A stretch of DNA of 64,000 bases from Exophiala sp. HKRS030 (taxonomy: Eukaryota > Ascomycota > Eurotiomycetes > Chaetothyriales > Herpotrichiellaceae): the NCBI GenBank assembly GCA_023897205.1, contig JAHWDD010000010.1, positions 1,302,001 to 1,366,000 of the forward strand, read 5' to 3'. Below the pieces are notes generated by a model. That model was not told the DNA's origin and did no database searches. It worked only from the letters and a program-made list of their open reading frames with translations. This document shows, piece after piece, positions 24,559 through 35,825 of the stretch. Made by a program: the position numbers and the translations under genes. Position 1 is the stretch's first letter, and the number at the start of each line of letters is the position of its first letter.

Positions 24559-25079
24559 ACTTTACTGTGTTTGAGTCATAGACCAAGAAGCTGCATATCT
24601 GGAGCGGGGAAGACGAAGTCATGAAAAAATGATGATGGCATTAGATGCTTCAGTGTTGATTAAAGACAGGGGACGAGACGACAGCCCAAATTGATCACCG
24701 TGAACGCAACGAGTATTGACGATCATGTCCATATATCTCACAATAAACATTTTGAGATCATCAAAATCGTTCTACATATCTTTAGTCGTTACTGGGCTTC
24801 AATACCTTGCCTGGCCCTGCCTATGACGAGCTTTTGGAAAGATATCAATCATGTTATTTCATTCGCGACAGCAGTGCGCAATCCAACGACATTGCACCTA
24901 CCTGACTAAATCACTGCACAGAGGATAACCCTTTAAAAGAGGGGGACAAGGCTTCGACCAACACTTACATATCATGTCCACCTACTCGGGCTCCGTGACT
25001 TCCGGCACCATATCAATAGCACTTGCAACGTTCGAGTGAGAACAACTCACCGATGTGACTGGAGGAGAATATGTGACGC
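24559..25079. other. Intergenic
   Basis: 3' region of the epimerase-like gene. No gene seen. Confidence 0.5.
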
Positions 25080-25436
25080 TCAACGAGGCCCGTTTGGACC
25101 GGAAGAAGGGCCGGAGATGGCATTTCGTCGTTGCATACCTGTACCGTTGCGCGGACGGCTTTGGTTGAGGTTCGAAGGTTCTATTCCAAAGGTCTGCCGA
25201 AGTACCTCTTGCGCGGCAGCCTCTGTGGCGGCACTTTCAGCTGCTTCTTGACGTTGACGCATTTCAGCCGCGTAGGCTCTCTCAATCTGTAGCAATTGCA
25301 TTCTCATTCGCTCCACCTCACGCAACCGTTCCACCTCACGTACCCGCTCTGGCTCACGTTCCGGTTCACGGGAGTAGTAGTCGTGACGATCAGCTTCATG
25401 AGCCTGACAGAGCTTCATGGAGCAGGAAGGAGGCAT
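25080..25436 (-). CDS. Possible small Glu/Arg-rich coiled-coil protein
   Basis: An open frame of 118 codons. A central run (residues 25-75) of repeated EPER, REVER and LREVERMR units is followed by an Ala/Glu-rich helix. This is strong coiled-coil or single-helix composition, unlike random sequence. No family is recognised. It could also be the last exon of a longer gene, or chance. No obvious splice partner was found. Confidence 0.35.
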   Translation of the reverse strand: MPPSCSMKLCQAHEADRHDYYSREPEREPERVREVERLREVERMRMQLLQIERAYAAEMRQRQEAAESAATEAAAQEVLRQTFGIEPSNLNQSRPRNGTGMQRRNAISGPSSGPNGPR

Positions 25437-26379
25437 GGTCCTTGCATGTAGCTGCCTGCTGTCGAGCGTGGTATAGCTTTTTTTTTGGTCACCACTGTTG
25501 GAGGTGCTTGGGGAGAGGCGAAGATGGGAGAGGTACTGTTGGTAGAATGAAATATCAGAACCTTAGATATAAATCCTAGATTTCTGGTTTAGTATTCACT
25601 TCTGGAACTAAGGCTGAGCGGTGGTAGCGCGGTTAAACTGATAGAAGGATAGTTTAGATGGCATCCTCCCTGAGATGTGTCTTTGTGATGAGGTTTCATT
25701 GTTCGTCCATTCTTTACAGTCTTGGATGACAAACATCCTGCGTTGTTTGTCTTTGTTAAACGGCTTGAATTGTTTTGCTTGCCGGTACATACGAGATACA
25801 CATGGTATGTACGAAGCGTTGTAAACGCTCATCGTTCAATCATGAGGCCTTGAGGTGCCCTGAGGTCCTTGTTGATGCGCTCTCCTCAACCGATTCCTCT
25901 GCTCAGCGAGATAAGCAACTAGAGATGTACTCCGGTCCTCGAGTACTCGTAAAAGTGATGTGCGGGGAGCTGGCTGGGAATACCAGGTTGGTGCTAGCTG
26001 TGCGTCTAAGCTATCGGGGGCGTCTCTAATGATGTGGTACAGAGTACTTTTAAAGCACAGAATAACCCTGGGATGCCCCAATACAAGCTACTTCACCCAA
26101 TCACAACCCACCTAATTACTCCCTACGTAATCACTAAACATTCCAGATTCAATGTCGTAGACGAGACACACGGACATTACCACCGGCAGAAACAAGTGGG
26201 AAAGTGTCAGCGACATGGTTATCGAAAGTGTATGTTGACATTGCTGTGTCTCTCTTCTTCTTTCTCTTTCATCTTAGCTGTTAACACGACCGAAAGCCAT
26301 CGCCGAGGCTTGACTTTTCCAGGTCTTGTCGTTCGTCTAAGCCTAGCAACCACATTGTGGCCGCCGCCCCCCCGCAAAC
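25437..26379. other. Intergenic, upstream of the aminotransferase
   Basis: About 940 bp with no supported gene. Stop codons are frequent in all frames and the strand near 26200-26370 is pyrimidine-rich, as in a fungal promoter or leader. Confidence 0.5.
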
Positions 26380-27786
26380 ATGAGTCTCTCCAAACTCGCA
26401 GAATTCGGCACTCGGCATGTGGCCAAAGGAATTGGGAGATTGGCCACCGAGGTCATTGAGAGTGGCAGTGGGAGCTACGTGACCATGACGAGCGGCCGCA
26501 AGATGCTCGACTTCACGTGTGGCATTGGTGTCGCCAACCTGGGTCACTGCCATCCCGCCGTCACCAAGGCTGCTCAGGCTCAGGCTGGAAAGATGGTTCA
26601 TGCCCAGGTTTGTGATATACCCTCTTCCCCCCTTCCCCCCCTGAGAAGAGGTGTTGATCCGAGAGAGCATTGAAACTGACCGTCGTGGGTGTTTGTGTGT
26701 ATGTCACAGGTAAACATCGCTTTCCAACGACCGTACCTCGAACTGATCCAGTCACTCTTACCACTAATGCCACACAAATCCCTCGACACATTCTTCTTTT
26801 GGAATTCTGGGTCCGAAGCCGTCGAGGCCGCCGTCAAACTCGCCAGACACGCGACTAAGAAACAGAATATCATCGTCATGCAAGGTTCGTACCACGGCCG
26901 AACTTTCGGGACCATGGCCATGACACGGTCCAAGACCATCTACGGCGAAAACTATGCGCCGCTGATGCCGGGGGTCTTCGCCACGCCCTTTCCCTACTGT
27001 GCCCAGTGTTCCATCGCGTCCCACTGTGGTGACGGCAAGTACAACGCCGAGAATTGCTGCATGGACCCCGTCGAGCAACTGGAGCTGCTGCTGAAGCGCG
27101 AAACCGCCCCGTCCGACACGGCGGCCATCGTCATCGAGCCCGTCCTCGGCGAAGGCGGCTACGTCCCCGTCGTCCCCGAGTACCTGAGGCGAGTCCGCGA
27201 GATCTGCGACAGGAACAACATTCTGCTGGTCGTCGACGAGGTCCAGTCCGGGTTCGGTCGGACGGGCAAGATGTTCGCCATCGAGCACTACGGCGTGCGC
27301 CCGGACATCCTCGTCATGGCCAAGGGGATCGCGAACGGGTTCCCCCTGTCCGGCATCGTCTCGAGGAAGGAGCTCATGGACACGCAGAAGCCCGGGTCCA
27401 TGGGCGGCACGTACGCCGGCAACGCCGTGTCGTGCGCGGCCGGGATCGCCGTGGCCCAGGCCTTCAAGGACGAGAAGATCCTGGAGAACGTCAACGTCCG
27501 CAGCGAGGAGATGATGGGCTCGCTGCGCAAGGCCAAGTCCGACTTCCCCGACATGGTCTACGACGTGAGAGGACTGGGGTTGATGCTCGCGGTCGAGTTC
27601 GTGGGCGGCAAGGGCTACGCGGCCAAGGTGCAGGCCAAGTGCATGGAGAAGGACATGTTGATCCTGACCACGTCCATCTACGACACCCTGCGCTTCATCC
27701 CGCCCCTCAACATCTCCAAGGAAGACATGGCCAAGGGTCTGGGCATCATCCGAGGGGCCATCGAGGAGGTCGCTGCTGGAAAGTAG
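26380..27786 (+). CDS. Class III PLP aminotransferase (GABA/acetylornithine aminotransferase type)
   Basis: Transfers an omega-amino group to a keto acid using PLP. Exons 26380-26607 and 26710-27786 join across a 102 bp intron (donor GTTTGT) to 434 residues. Seen: the PLP-phosphate region FWNSGSEAVEAA, the QGSYHGRT motif, the cofactor Asp in VVDEVQSGFGRTGK and the Schiff-base Lys in MAKGIANGFPLSG. The sequence is closer to prokaryote-type GabT/ArgD proteins than to the yeast UGA1 type, so GABA, beta-alanine or another omega-amino acid is possible. A Cys-rich segment (CAQC, then further Cys up to a CC pair, around residues 173-193) is unusual. Codon use is strongly C/G-ending. Confidence 0.9.
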
Positions 27787-28245
27787 CTTGCGGATCAATG
27801 AAGCAGCCAAATGAAACTGGAAAAAAAGAAGAAGAAAGAAGAAAAATTGGCATTGGAATAATCCTCATTCACGAAAGAAAGTCGGAATAGTTTTGGCGTT
27901 GTGAAATTTGTTGCGGCGGGTTGTTTGGCCGCTCATCCAGTAACACGATGTAATTCCGCGTAGGCTCTGTCCTTGGACCTGATGGATTTTTAGGGTTAGG
28001 GCACATGAGGGCATAAGAGACATGCATAGCAGCTGGACATAACAAAAGAGATATCTTGATATTCTTGTGTCAAGGAAATCTATTGGATTTTCCCCCAATA
28101 CCCGTTCTATGATTTTTTGGGACACGTTTTGTCCCGCCGCCGTCCATCTATGATGTCCCAACCCAGCCCAATGTATTGGATACAATACCGCAAAATCCTT
28201 GGAACCAAAAAAATCTCCACAAACAATTAGTGAAGATACGCATTT
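27787..28245. other. Convergent intergenic region
   Basis: Between the 3' ends of the aminotransferase and the dehydrogenase. It contains TTAGGGTTAGGG at 27990-28001, two telomere-type units. Confidence 0.6.
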
Positions 28246-29609
<1,364 letters not shown>

Positions 29610-31794
29610 CTTGATGTGGTGCAGACGGGGAGATGTTGAGAGATTGTGTTTGGGTGTGGTGTCAAAGTCTCTTCCTCCTTTTTTCACACCTTGGTGGTTT
29701 TTCTTCAATGGACTAGACAGCAGGAACGGAGAGAAGTTTTGGTAGCCCAGGTGTGTGGCTTGGTTTTTGAAGGGACAATGGTGTCCTGTATAGCCTCGCT
29801 TCCCAACAAGTTTGGGGTCAACAAGAAAAATGGACGCGTCGAGGCCTTTTGTCAGGATGGGTAGTGGATGTAACAAAGTCTCTCGGCTATGCAAGGTACA
29901 AGACAGGCTTCGCGTAGGCTATGGTGGTTATGGGAGCAGGAGAAGGAAGAAGAGAATCGATGTTAGGGAGCGGAGATTTGCTTCACAGGTTAGGTATGAC
30001 TATGTGTAGGGTTTAAAAACTGACAGCATAATAAAAAGAGTCCAGGCCAGATTTCCTTCATTCAACACCCATCAGCAAAAAAAATGTTAGGAAGTGAGCG
30101 GACTGATGTCACCGAGGGGCATCAGGGGCTCACGGTATACTGAGAAGAGTCAAGGCTCGTTAGGCCCGGAGCCACGGACAGCATCTAGACTGGAGCAGAT
30201 GCTGCAAGAGTGGTGGGGAAATAGATGGCGTGGGACGAGTGAGAGATACAAAAAAAAAAACTCGGTGCCAGGGCGGAGGCACGGATATGATGAGATGTGC
30301 ATGGTGGAATATCAGTATCTACCTATTCTATTGTAGTATTGTATAGGTAGTACGAGGATTCGTCCATACAGTAACGCTTCTTCATCGAGTATCTTATGGC
30401 AGCCAGTGTGATGGTAACTCAGGTACCTAGTAACGACTCGTCTCTGAGGCTCTTACTGTATCAACATACCGAGTACTGTACATTATAGTACGAGTACACA
30501 ATCCTTTCGGTGAAGGCGGATAGGTTGTCCCCGTTGCTCGGCCGATGTTTCCTGCGCCCCTTCTCGATTCGAGGCTCGTGCTGCAGAGATTTGCGCTCCT
30601 CCTGGAGATTGGAGCCGATAAGATGTTGCGGTGAGAGGCTGTTGGCACATGCTGAAGAACTAGGGGCCTGCATGACGTTCAGAATCGGCGGACCCTGAGC
30701 CCTGATGGCGTGGGGGGGTGTTTGCGTGGACAACGCCTAGAGACAGTAGAAGTGGCCCATAATAACGAAGGCTTACGGAGTATAGGAAACATCATTGCCT
30801 GAACAGGCTAAACCCAGGGTCGCCTTGTGGGTTGGTGCGTTCAAGGGTCATCATAGGCGAGCTTGCGCCTATCGGTACTGCTGCCGACACTCGAGATTAA
30901 AAAAGCCACCACTGGAACTGTCAAGAATGCGAATACAATATTGATATCAGCACATGTGTCCGTATCGCACAATTCCCGCTGGATAGTCTCCTTGCTATAA
31001 CTCCGTAGTATCAATGACAATTGCTATCTATTTGTACTCCGGACGACTAAAATATTGGACCCTCCCAAGACTTCATTCGCACATCAATCATACCCAGTAC
31101 CCAATTTTGTACCCAGAATCCAGCATGTCCGTATCTACAGTGGAGTTTGCGCCTTTGCTGGCAATTAATGATCCAGATGCGGACACCCATGGATATCATT
31201 CAGGCTGAGAGTAATGAGTAGGGAGTCTCAATAATCAAACCACCAAAGACATGTCTCTCCTCCATCCGACGGCGTATCCGGACGACGAGTTAACCATCCT
31301 GGAAGTGTCCATATTCCCAGGTACCCATAATTGATCCTCCGTCTTCCGTCTTCCGTCCTTCGTCCTCTTAATTGCTTTTTCTCATGCTTACACCACCACC
31401 TTCTTTCCTTCTGGAAGCCCACCATAATCGTACGAAGGGCTTAGCAACTGCCAGGCTAATGCAAGGCAAACCACCTATCTTGCAGCTGACATTTTCCCCT
31501 TCCGGTTCCTCTCAAAAGTACTCATACGCCCACTGTCATAATTGACCGACTTGCCTATCAGTGTCTTCCTCCACCCTGAGTATTTTGTTGACATCAATAC
31601 AACAACAACAGAAACACGTCAAACAGGAGGTGTGTGAGTAACATTGCTTCCCAAAACATTGAGTGTCTTGCAAGGGTCCGCTGTTTCCCCCATTTGACGG
31701 CAGCTTGGGAAAATCCAAGTCGTGCCCGAAACTTGTTTTCTTTTTCCTTCTTCCCCTGTACGGAGTAGGTCTCCAAGCCTCATCAATTCGGGCA
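29610..31794. other. Intergenic desert, 2.2 kb
   Basis: No gene supported on either strand. It contains two exact TACGGAGTA words (30774-30782 and 31759-31767) and near copies, several GTACCTAG-type words and poly-A runs. Confidence 0.5.
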
Positions 31795-33003
31795 TCACTT
31801 CTTCTCCACCGCCTGTTTCCAGCCGTCCTCCTTCTTCGGCGGCTTCCAGCCGCATTCCAGCTCCAGAAATCCCTTGACGCTGCCCTTGATCTGGTTGATG
31901 ACTTTTCCCCACCTCTTTTTGAGCTCCTCAGCATCTCCCGTGGCACTGGGCGTATATATCTGTCCCGCTTTGCTGTACGAGCCTAGCAACAGAATTCTTG
32001 CCCGCTGGTTGACCTCCTTGAACTTGGGCTGGGTCCTGGCGATATGCTCGCGCAATGCCTCCAGGATGGCCTGTTGTTCCTTGGTGAAAACCAGGATGAA
32101 CTCGTAATGGTCAAAAATATCGACTGGTAAGCCCCGGGAGAGGCGCTTGGCCGCACCTTGGCGAATGGGCTCTTTGTATGCGTAATTGAAGTACGGTTGA
32201 CCGAAAAGAGCGTCGATGGCGTTGGGTGAGGAGGGAACATTCCCGTCAGCAAACTGGATCGGCTTCGACAATCCAAGGGCCTGCAGCTGCGGCACAAAGG
32301 CAGATCGTGCGCGGACACGCATTCCCGCAGATTCCCACTTATTCAACGGCCAGTAGTTCTCGGTGCGTACCGTCCACTGGTGAACCAAGTACAGATACGA
32401 TTGCGCGACGACGGAGCGACCTTCGTTGTACGGATCGACGAAGATGACCCTGTATTGCTGGCGCTTGGCCGGAGAGGGAGATCGGCTCACCGCGCTGGGG
32501 GTCCCGGCCACCGCGAGCTTCTTGCCTTTGTTCGTCGTGTCGCGGTCAATCAACTCTTTGATATAAAAGGTGTTTACCATACCGATGAAGTGATTGAGTG
32601 ACGTTTGATATTCTTCCAGTCGTTGATTGAGTTTCTTCAGCTCGTCTCCCTTGCCCTTGATCAGGCTATTGACCACGTCGGCAACCAATTTGGAACGCCA
32701 AGTCGAGTCGAGAATGCCTGTCTTCTTGCCATACCACGCATCCAGGATGACCTGAGTGGCTTGGGCGTCGACTTCGATCTTTTTGATGGTCTTTTTGATC
32801 ATCTCGTAAAGGTCGCGGTCGAGCTTCAGGAGGATGTCGTTTTTGCTGTCGGGAACGAGTCTCTGCGCTATCATGATCTGGTCTCGAATACCTTCGAGAC
32901 GGATGCCCATGAACTGCACAGTCTCTATTGCGTCGGTCATTTTGTCATACAAGGCGATGGCCTTTTCCACCACCGCCAGAGCATCGCCGAAACCTATTGA
33001 CAT
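31795..33003 (-). CDS. Helical N-terminal domain fused to a degenerate LMW tyrosine phosphatase-like domain
   Basis: Single open frame, 402 residues from the ATG at 33003. That start (MSIGFGDALAVVEKAI) is preferred over the one at 33066 because it gives a typical N-terminal helix. Residues 1-165 are almost all helical and resemble N-terminal domains of fungal STAND/NLR-like proteins. A Ser/Pro/Lys linker follows. Residues 185-350 then match the low-molecular-weight PTP pattern: a hydrophobic strand, P-loop DPYNEGRS (190-197; the family has C-x5-R-S), a strand YEFILVF and the signature ILLLGSYS (337-344). Asp190 replaces the nucleophilic Cys, and Ser344 stands where the acid Asp of GSYD sits. 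The fold looks intact but catalysis should be lost. Function unknown; a phospho-ligand sensor is possible. Confidence 0.75.
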   Translation of the reverse strand: MSIGFGDALAVVEKAIALYDKMTDAIETVQFMGIRLEGIRDQIMIAQRLVPDSKNDILLKLDRDLYEMIKKTIKKIEVDAQATQVILDAWYGKKTGILDSTWRSKLVADVVNSLIKGKGDELKKLNQRLEEYQTSLNHFIGMVNTFYIKELIDRDTTNKGKKLAVAGTPSAVSRSPSPAKRQQYRVIFVDPYNEGRSVVAQSYLYLVHQWTVRTENYWPLNKWESAGMRVRARSAFVPQLQALGLSKPIQFADGNVPSSPNAIDALFGQPYFNYAYKEPIRQGAAKRLSRGLPVDIFDHYEFILVFTKEQQAILEALREHIARTQPKFKEVNQRARILLLGSYSKAGQIYTPSATGDAEELKKRWGKVINQIKGSVKGFLELECGWKPPKKEDGWKQAVEKK

Positions 33004-33827
33004 GATGCTTGACACAGTAGTACTGATCTTTTCTCCGCCTAACTGAATGCAGGGTTTGTGACCCAAACGGTGAAGATCTAAGATTGATGGTTTTGTTACA
33101 GGTATTTATCTCTCGTGAATTATGCGCAGAAGAACACAAGGGTGGGCAGCAGCAGTGAAACTATAAGAAGACTTTTTTCTCGACAGTCATGATTTTGTAG
33201 TTTCAGACCGACAAGATGCGGTGCAAGTGATTCAGCCTCAAGGCAGAAAATTCCCCCTGGTGTACGGGGGAAATACGAAGTGGTCATTTTGTACTTTGTA
33301 GGGGGCCTAGCAGCCCCTCGGATTGTGGCAGTGTTTTCTGGAGTATTTAGTGTTACTTCGATGAACACCCTTGCTTATTTTAACACCTACACACAGCCAT
33401 CGCGGACAGGGATCTTTGGTCGTGTTCTTTTTACGATTTTTCAAACACAATCACCGTCAACATTTTGTGTTTCTTGACCACCTACAGAGTAGGGCCTGAC
33501 GTTGTCCATTCAACTCGATATAGAGACTATTGAACTCCATGAAACTGCTGCCAAACAGGAACAAAAAAAGGAATGTAGTAGGTATTTCGTACAGGTTTCC
33601 TCATACGGAGAATACAGAGTATGTAGGCAGGTATCTACTTTTCTGGTTTTCTCCTTCGACCGAGCTGGACTAGACTAGACTCTACTCTGTGCCAATGGCA
33701 TTACGACAATGACAATTCCAATTCCAGTGTCATGCCATGTCAGGAGCAAGCTGTTTCTTATTTCACCTTTTGGAATTACGGGGGGTTAGATCTAGGCCGT
33801 TTGCTGTTCCCCAAATCCTCACGATTT
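33004..33827. other. Intergenic
   Basis: Upstream of the pseudophosphatase gene and downstream of the MARVEL gene. AT-rich, no gene supported. Confidence 0.5.
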
Positions 33828-34415
33828 TCAAGCCTTTGCGCCGCCACGGGACAACACTCGACCGACACCACCGCCGCCGCCGCCGCCGCCGCCACGTCTT
33901 CTTTCGGCGAAGAACCACCAGGTGCCGAAGGCGGCGGTGATGAACCAGAGGACGAGTCCGGCCAGGTCGAAACCCACGGCGACCTTCATGCGGTGTATGC
34001 CCCATTCCATCTCGGTCTTTTCCCCAATGTACATGGAACCGAAGATGCCCGAGAGGGCCGTCCAGAGGATGACCAGGATCCAGTCCCACGCGAACAGAAA
34101 AGCGACGGTCCGGTATTGCAAAAAGACACCGACCAGACCGTACGCGACCGCCGTGACCGCCGACAGAGAACCCACCACCACGGCGTAGACCTGGACGCAA
34201 GTCATTAGTCTCGAAATTTCAGGAGGCAGAGTGAGCATCTCGCCGGCGAGGGCAGAACGAACCCATTTTCCGTCAGAGTACTTGTGTTCACGGTTGGCCC
34301 GGTTTAGGTCGACCCCGTAGAGCCCGACCACGACCAGACCTTGGATCAGTTGAAGGAGCCGGAGAAGGAGGTTGGCGAGGTTGGACTTGCCCAGGTTGGA
34401 GAGGAAGGCGACCAT
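33828..34415 (-). CDS. MARVEL-type four-helix membrane protein
   Basis: The full frame is open for 195 codons, but a 72 bp intron (34191-34262) is very likely inside it. Its donor is GTTCGT, its branch is GACTAAT and its acceptor is GTCCAG. Splicing joins exons 34415-34263 and 34190-33828 to 171 residues and restores KWVYAVVVGSLSAV, the usual start of helix 2 in fungal MARVEL proteins. Four hydrophobic segments, a WDWILVILWTALSGIFG helix 3 and a C-terminal Arg/Gly tail with a run of nine Gly (GGC repeats near 33868-33895) are seen. Probably a plasma-membrane or eisosome-type protein; exact role unknown. Confidence 0.8.
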   Translation of the reverse strand: MVAFLSNLGKSNLANLLLRLLQLIQGLVVVGLYGVDLNRANREHKYSDGKWVRSALAGEMLTLPPEISRLMTCVQVYAVVVGSLSAVTAVAYGLVGVFLQYRTVAFLFAWDWILVILWTALSGIFGSMYIGEKTEMEWGIHRMKVAVGFDLAGLVLWFITAAFGTWWFFAERRRGGGGGGGGGVGRVLSRGGAKA

Positions 34416-34571
34416 TTTTTTTGTCGACGGCGGAAGAAAGGACTGTTGTATGTGTGTGTGCGTGTTGTTGGAAATTTGAAAAAAAAAATAACAGACAAAA
34501 GCTTTCTCGAGAAGCTTTGCGAATCTTGGTGGCTTGCTTGCTTGTTTTGAGTTTTCCGGTACCGGAGTTGG

Positions 34572-34602
<31 letters not shown>

Positions 34603-35825
34603 TTGTGTGTGTGTGGTTGCGCGCGCGTGTTGTATCTTGTAGAGAATTTGGTCAGAAATGTTTTGATATGATGTAGAAAATATATTGTTCGCAGAGAGAG
34701 GAATTCGAGAATTTGCTTTACTCTAGTATAAGGTGCTAAGGGTGTGGAACAAAGAGAAATTTGGGATAAGAAAGATCTTTGTACACAGTCACATTGGACA
34801 GAAACGGTTTACTCACTTTATCTGGCTTTGTTCAAGTCATGGACATGCTCGGATTTGTTGATCAAAGTGTCTTTGTTCCCGTCTTTGTCTTGCTCAGCTG
34901 TGTAAACACTGTGACGAGTAAACCTTTCTTTCAAGCACCAATGTGGAAAAGCAACTCTCTAGATCGACTGCCGTATAACCACTGTCGAGTGTCTCGGTGT
35001 GTGTGTGTGTGTGAGAGGAAGAGAGCAAATGTGGTGACTCGAAGTGATACACCAACAAACGTGACAAGGTAGTCAGTCCACAAGTACCATGTCACTTGTA
35101 AAAGTCTCGCAAACGCCTTCGTTGGCTCTTCTTGGGATCTTGGAAATACTGCGGGATCCCAACTCTGGGAATTGTTGTTGTTGCATGGTGCGTCATAGTG
35201 GAATGTCAACGAGCTCGCCAAAAAGAACCCTGTCAAAGGATTGCGGGGAAGAAGAAATGCTCCGTTATAGCCCGCCTCTGGGCATTTTGGCGTTGCTCTA
35301 TGGCGTTGCTCTAATAACAGATAGTGCTCGTACTCCGTTCATTCAGCGCGTGAAGAAAACGTGGCTGAGTGGTCGCTCTCGTATTTCGTACCTATTGTAG
35401 GTCCTCCGTAGGTCATAATTCAATGCGGCTCTGGCGATTCGACGTCGCTTCTTGTCAGCATCCCTTACATATGGATATGCACCAGCGGATCTTCCCTCAC
35501 AATCCACTCTTGATCCCTGACTAAGAAAAAAAATCTATGTATGGAGCTACCTTAACATTCCAGTCAGGTATCTCTGTCACACTAACACATGAAAATGATT
35601 CCAACATGCTTGGATCTAGACGACAGCATTATTTACTGAGAGGAGTATGTGCAAGCTATGCTAAGGGGGTTATGGAAAAAGAAGGAAAACAAAACCAGCG
35701 CAAAAGAAACTACCACAAACGACCAGAAGAACCAATGTAGATCCGAAAGCCAGCGGGAACAAAAAAGTAACGACGCAGGAATGGGAGGAGAAGGAAAACG
35801 GACAGAGCCTCAAAACAGCCCAATG
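34416..35825. other. Intergenic, 1.4 kb, with TG microsatellites
   Basis: Promoter side of the MARVEL gene. It contains long TG tracts (34569-34615 and about 34999-35013). No gene seen. Confidence 0.55.
34569..34615. repeat. TG/CA microsatellite
   Basis: About 23 TG units interrupted twice by TTTG, about 155 bp upstream of the MARVEL start codon. Confidence 0.9.

Noticed and set aside
26764..27810. 348-codon minus-strand frame antisense to the aminotransferase
   Set aside because: Same codon-bias shadow effect; the plus frame has all catalytic motifs.
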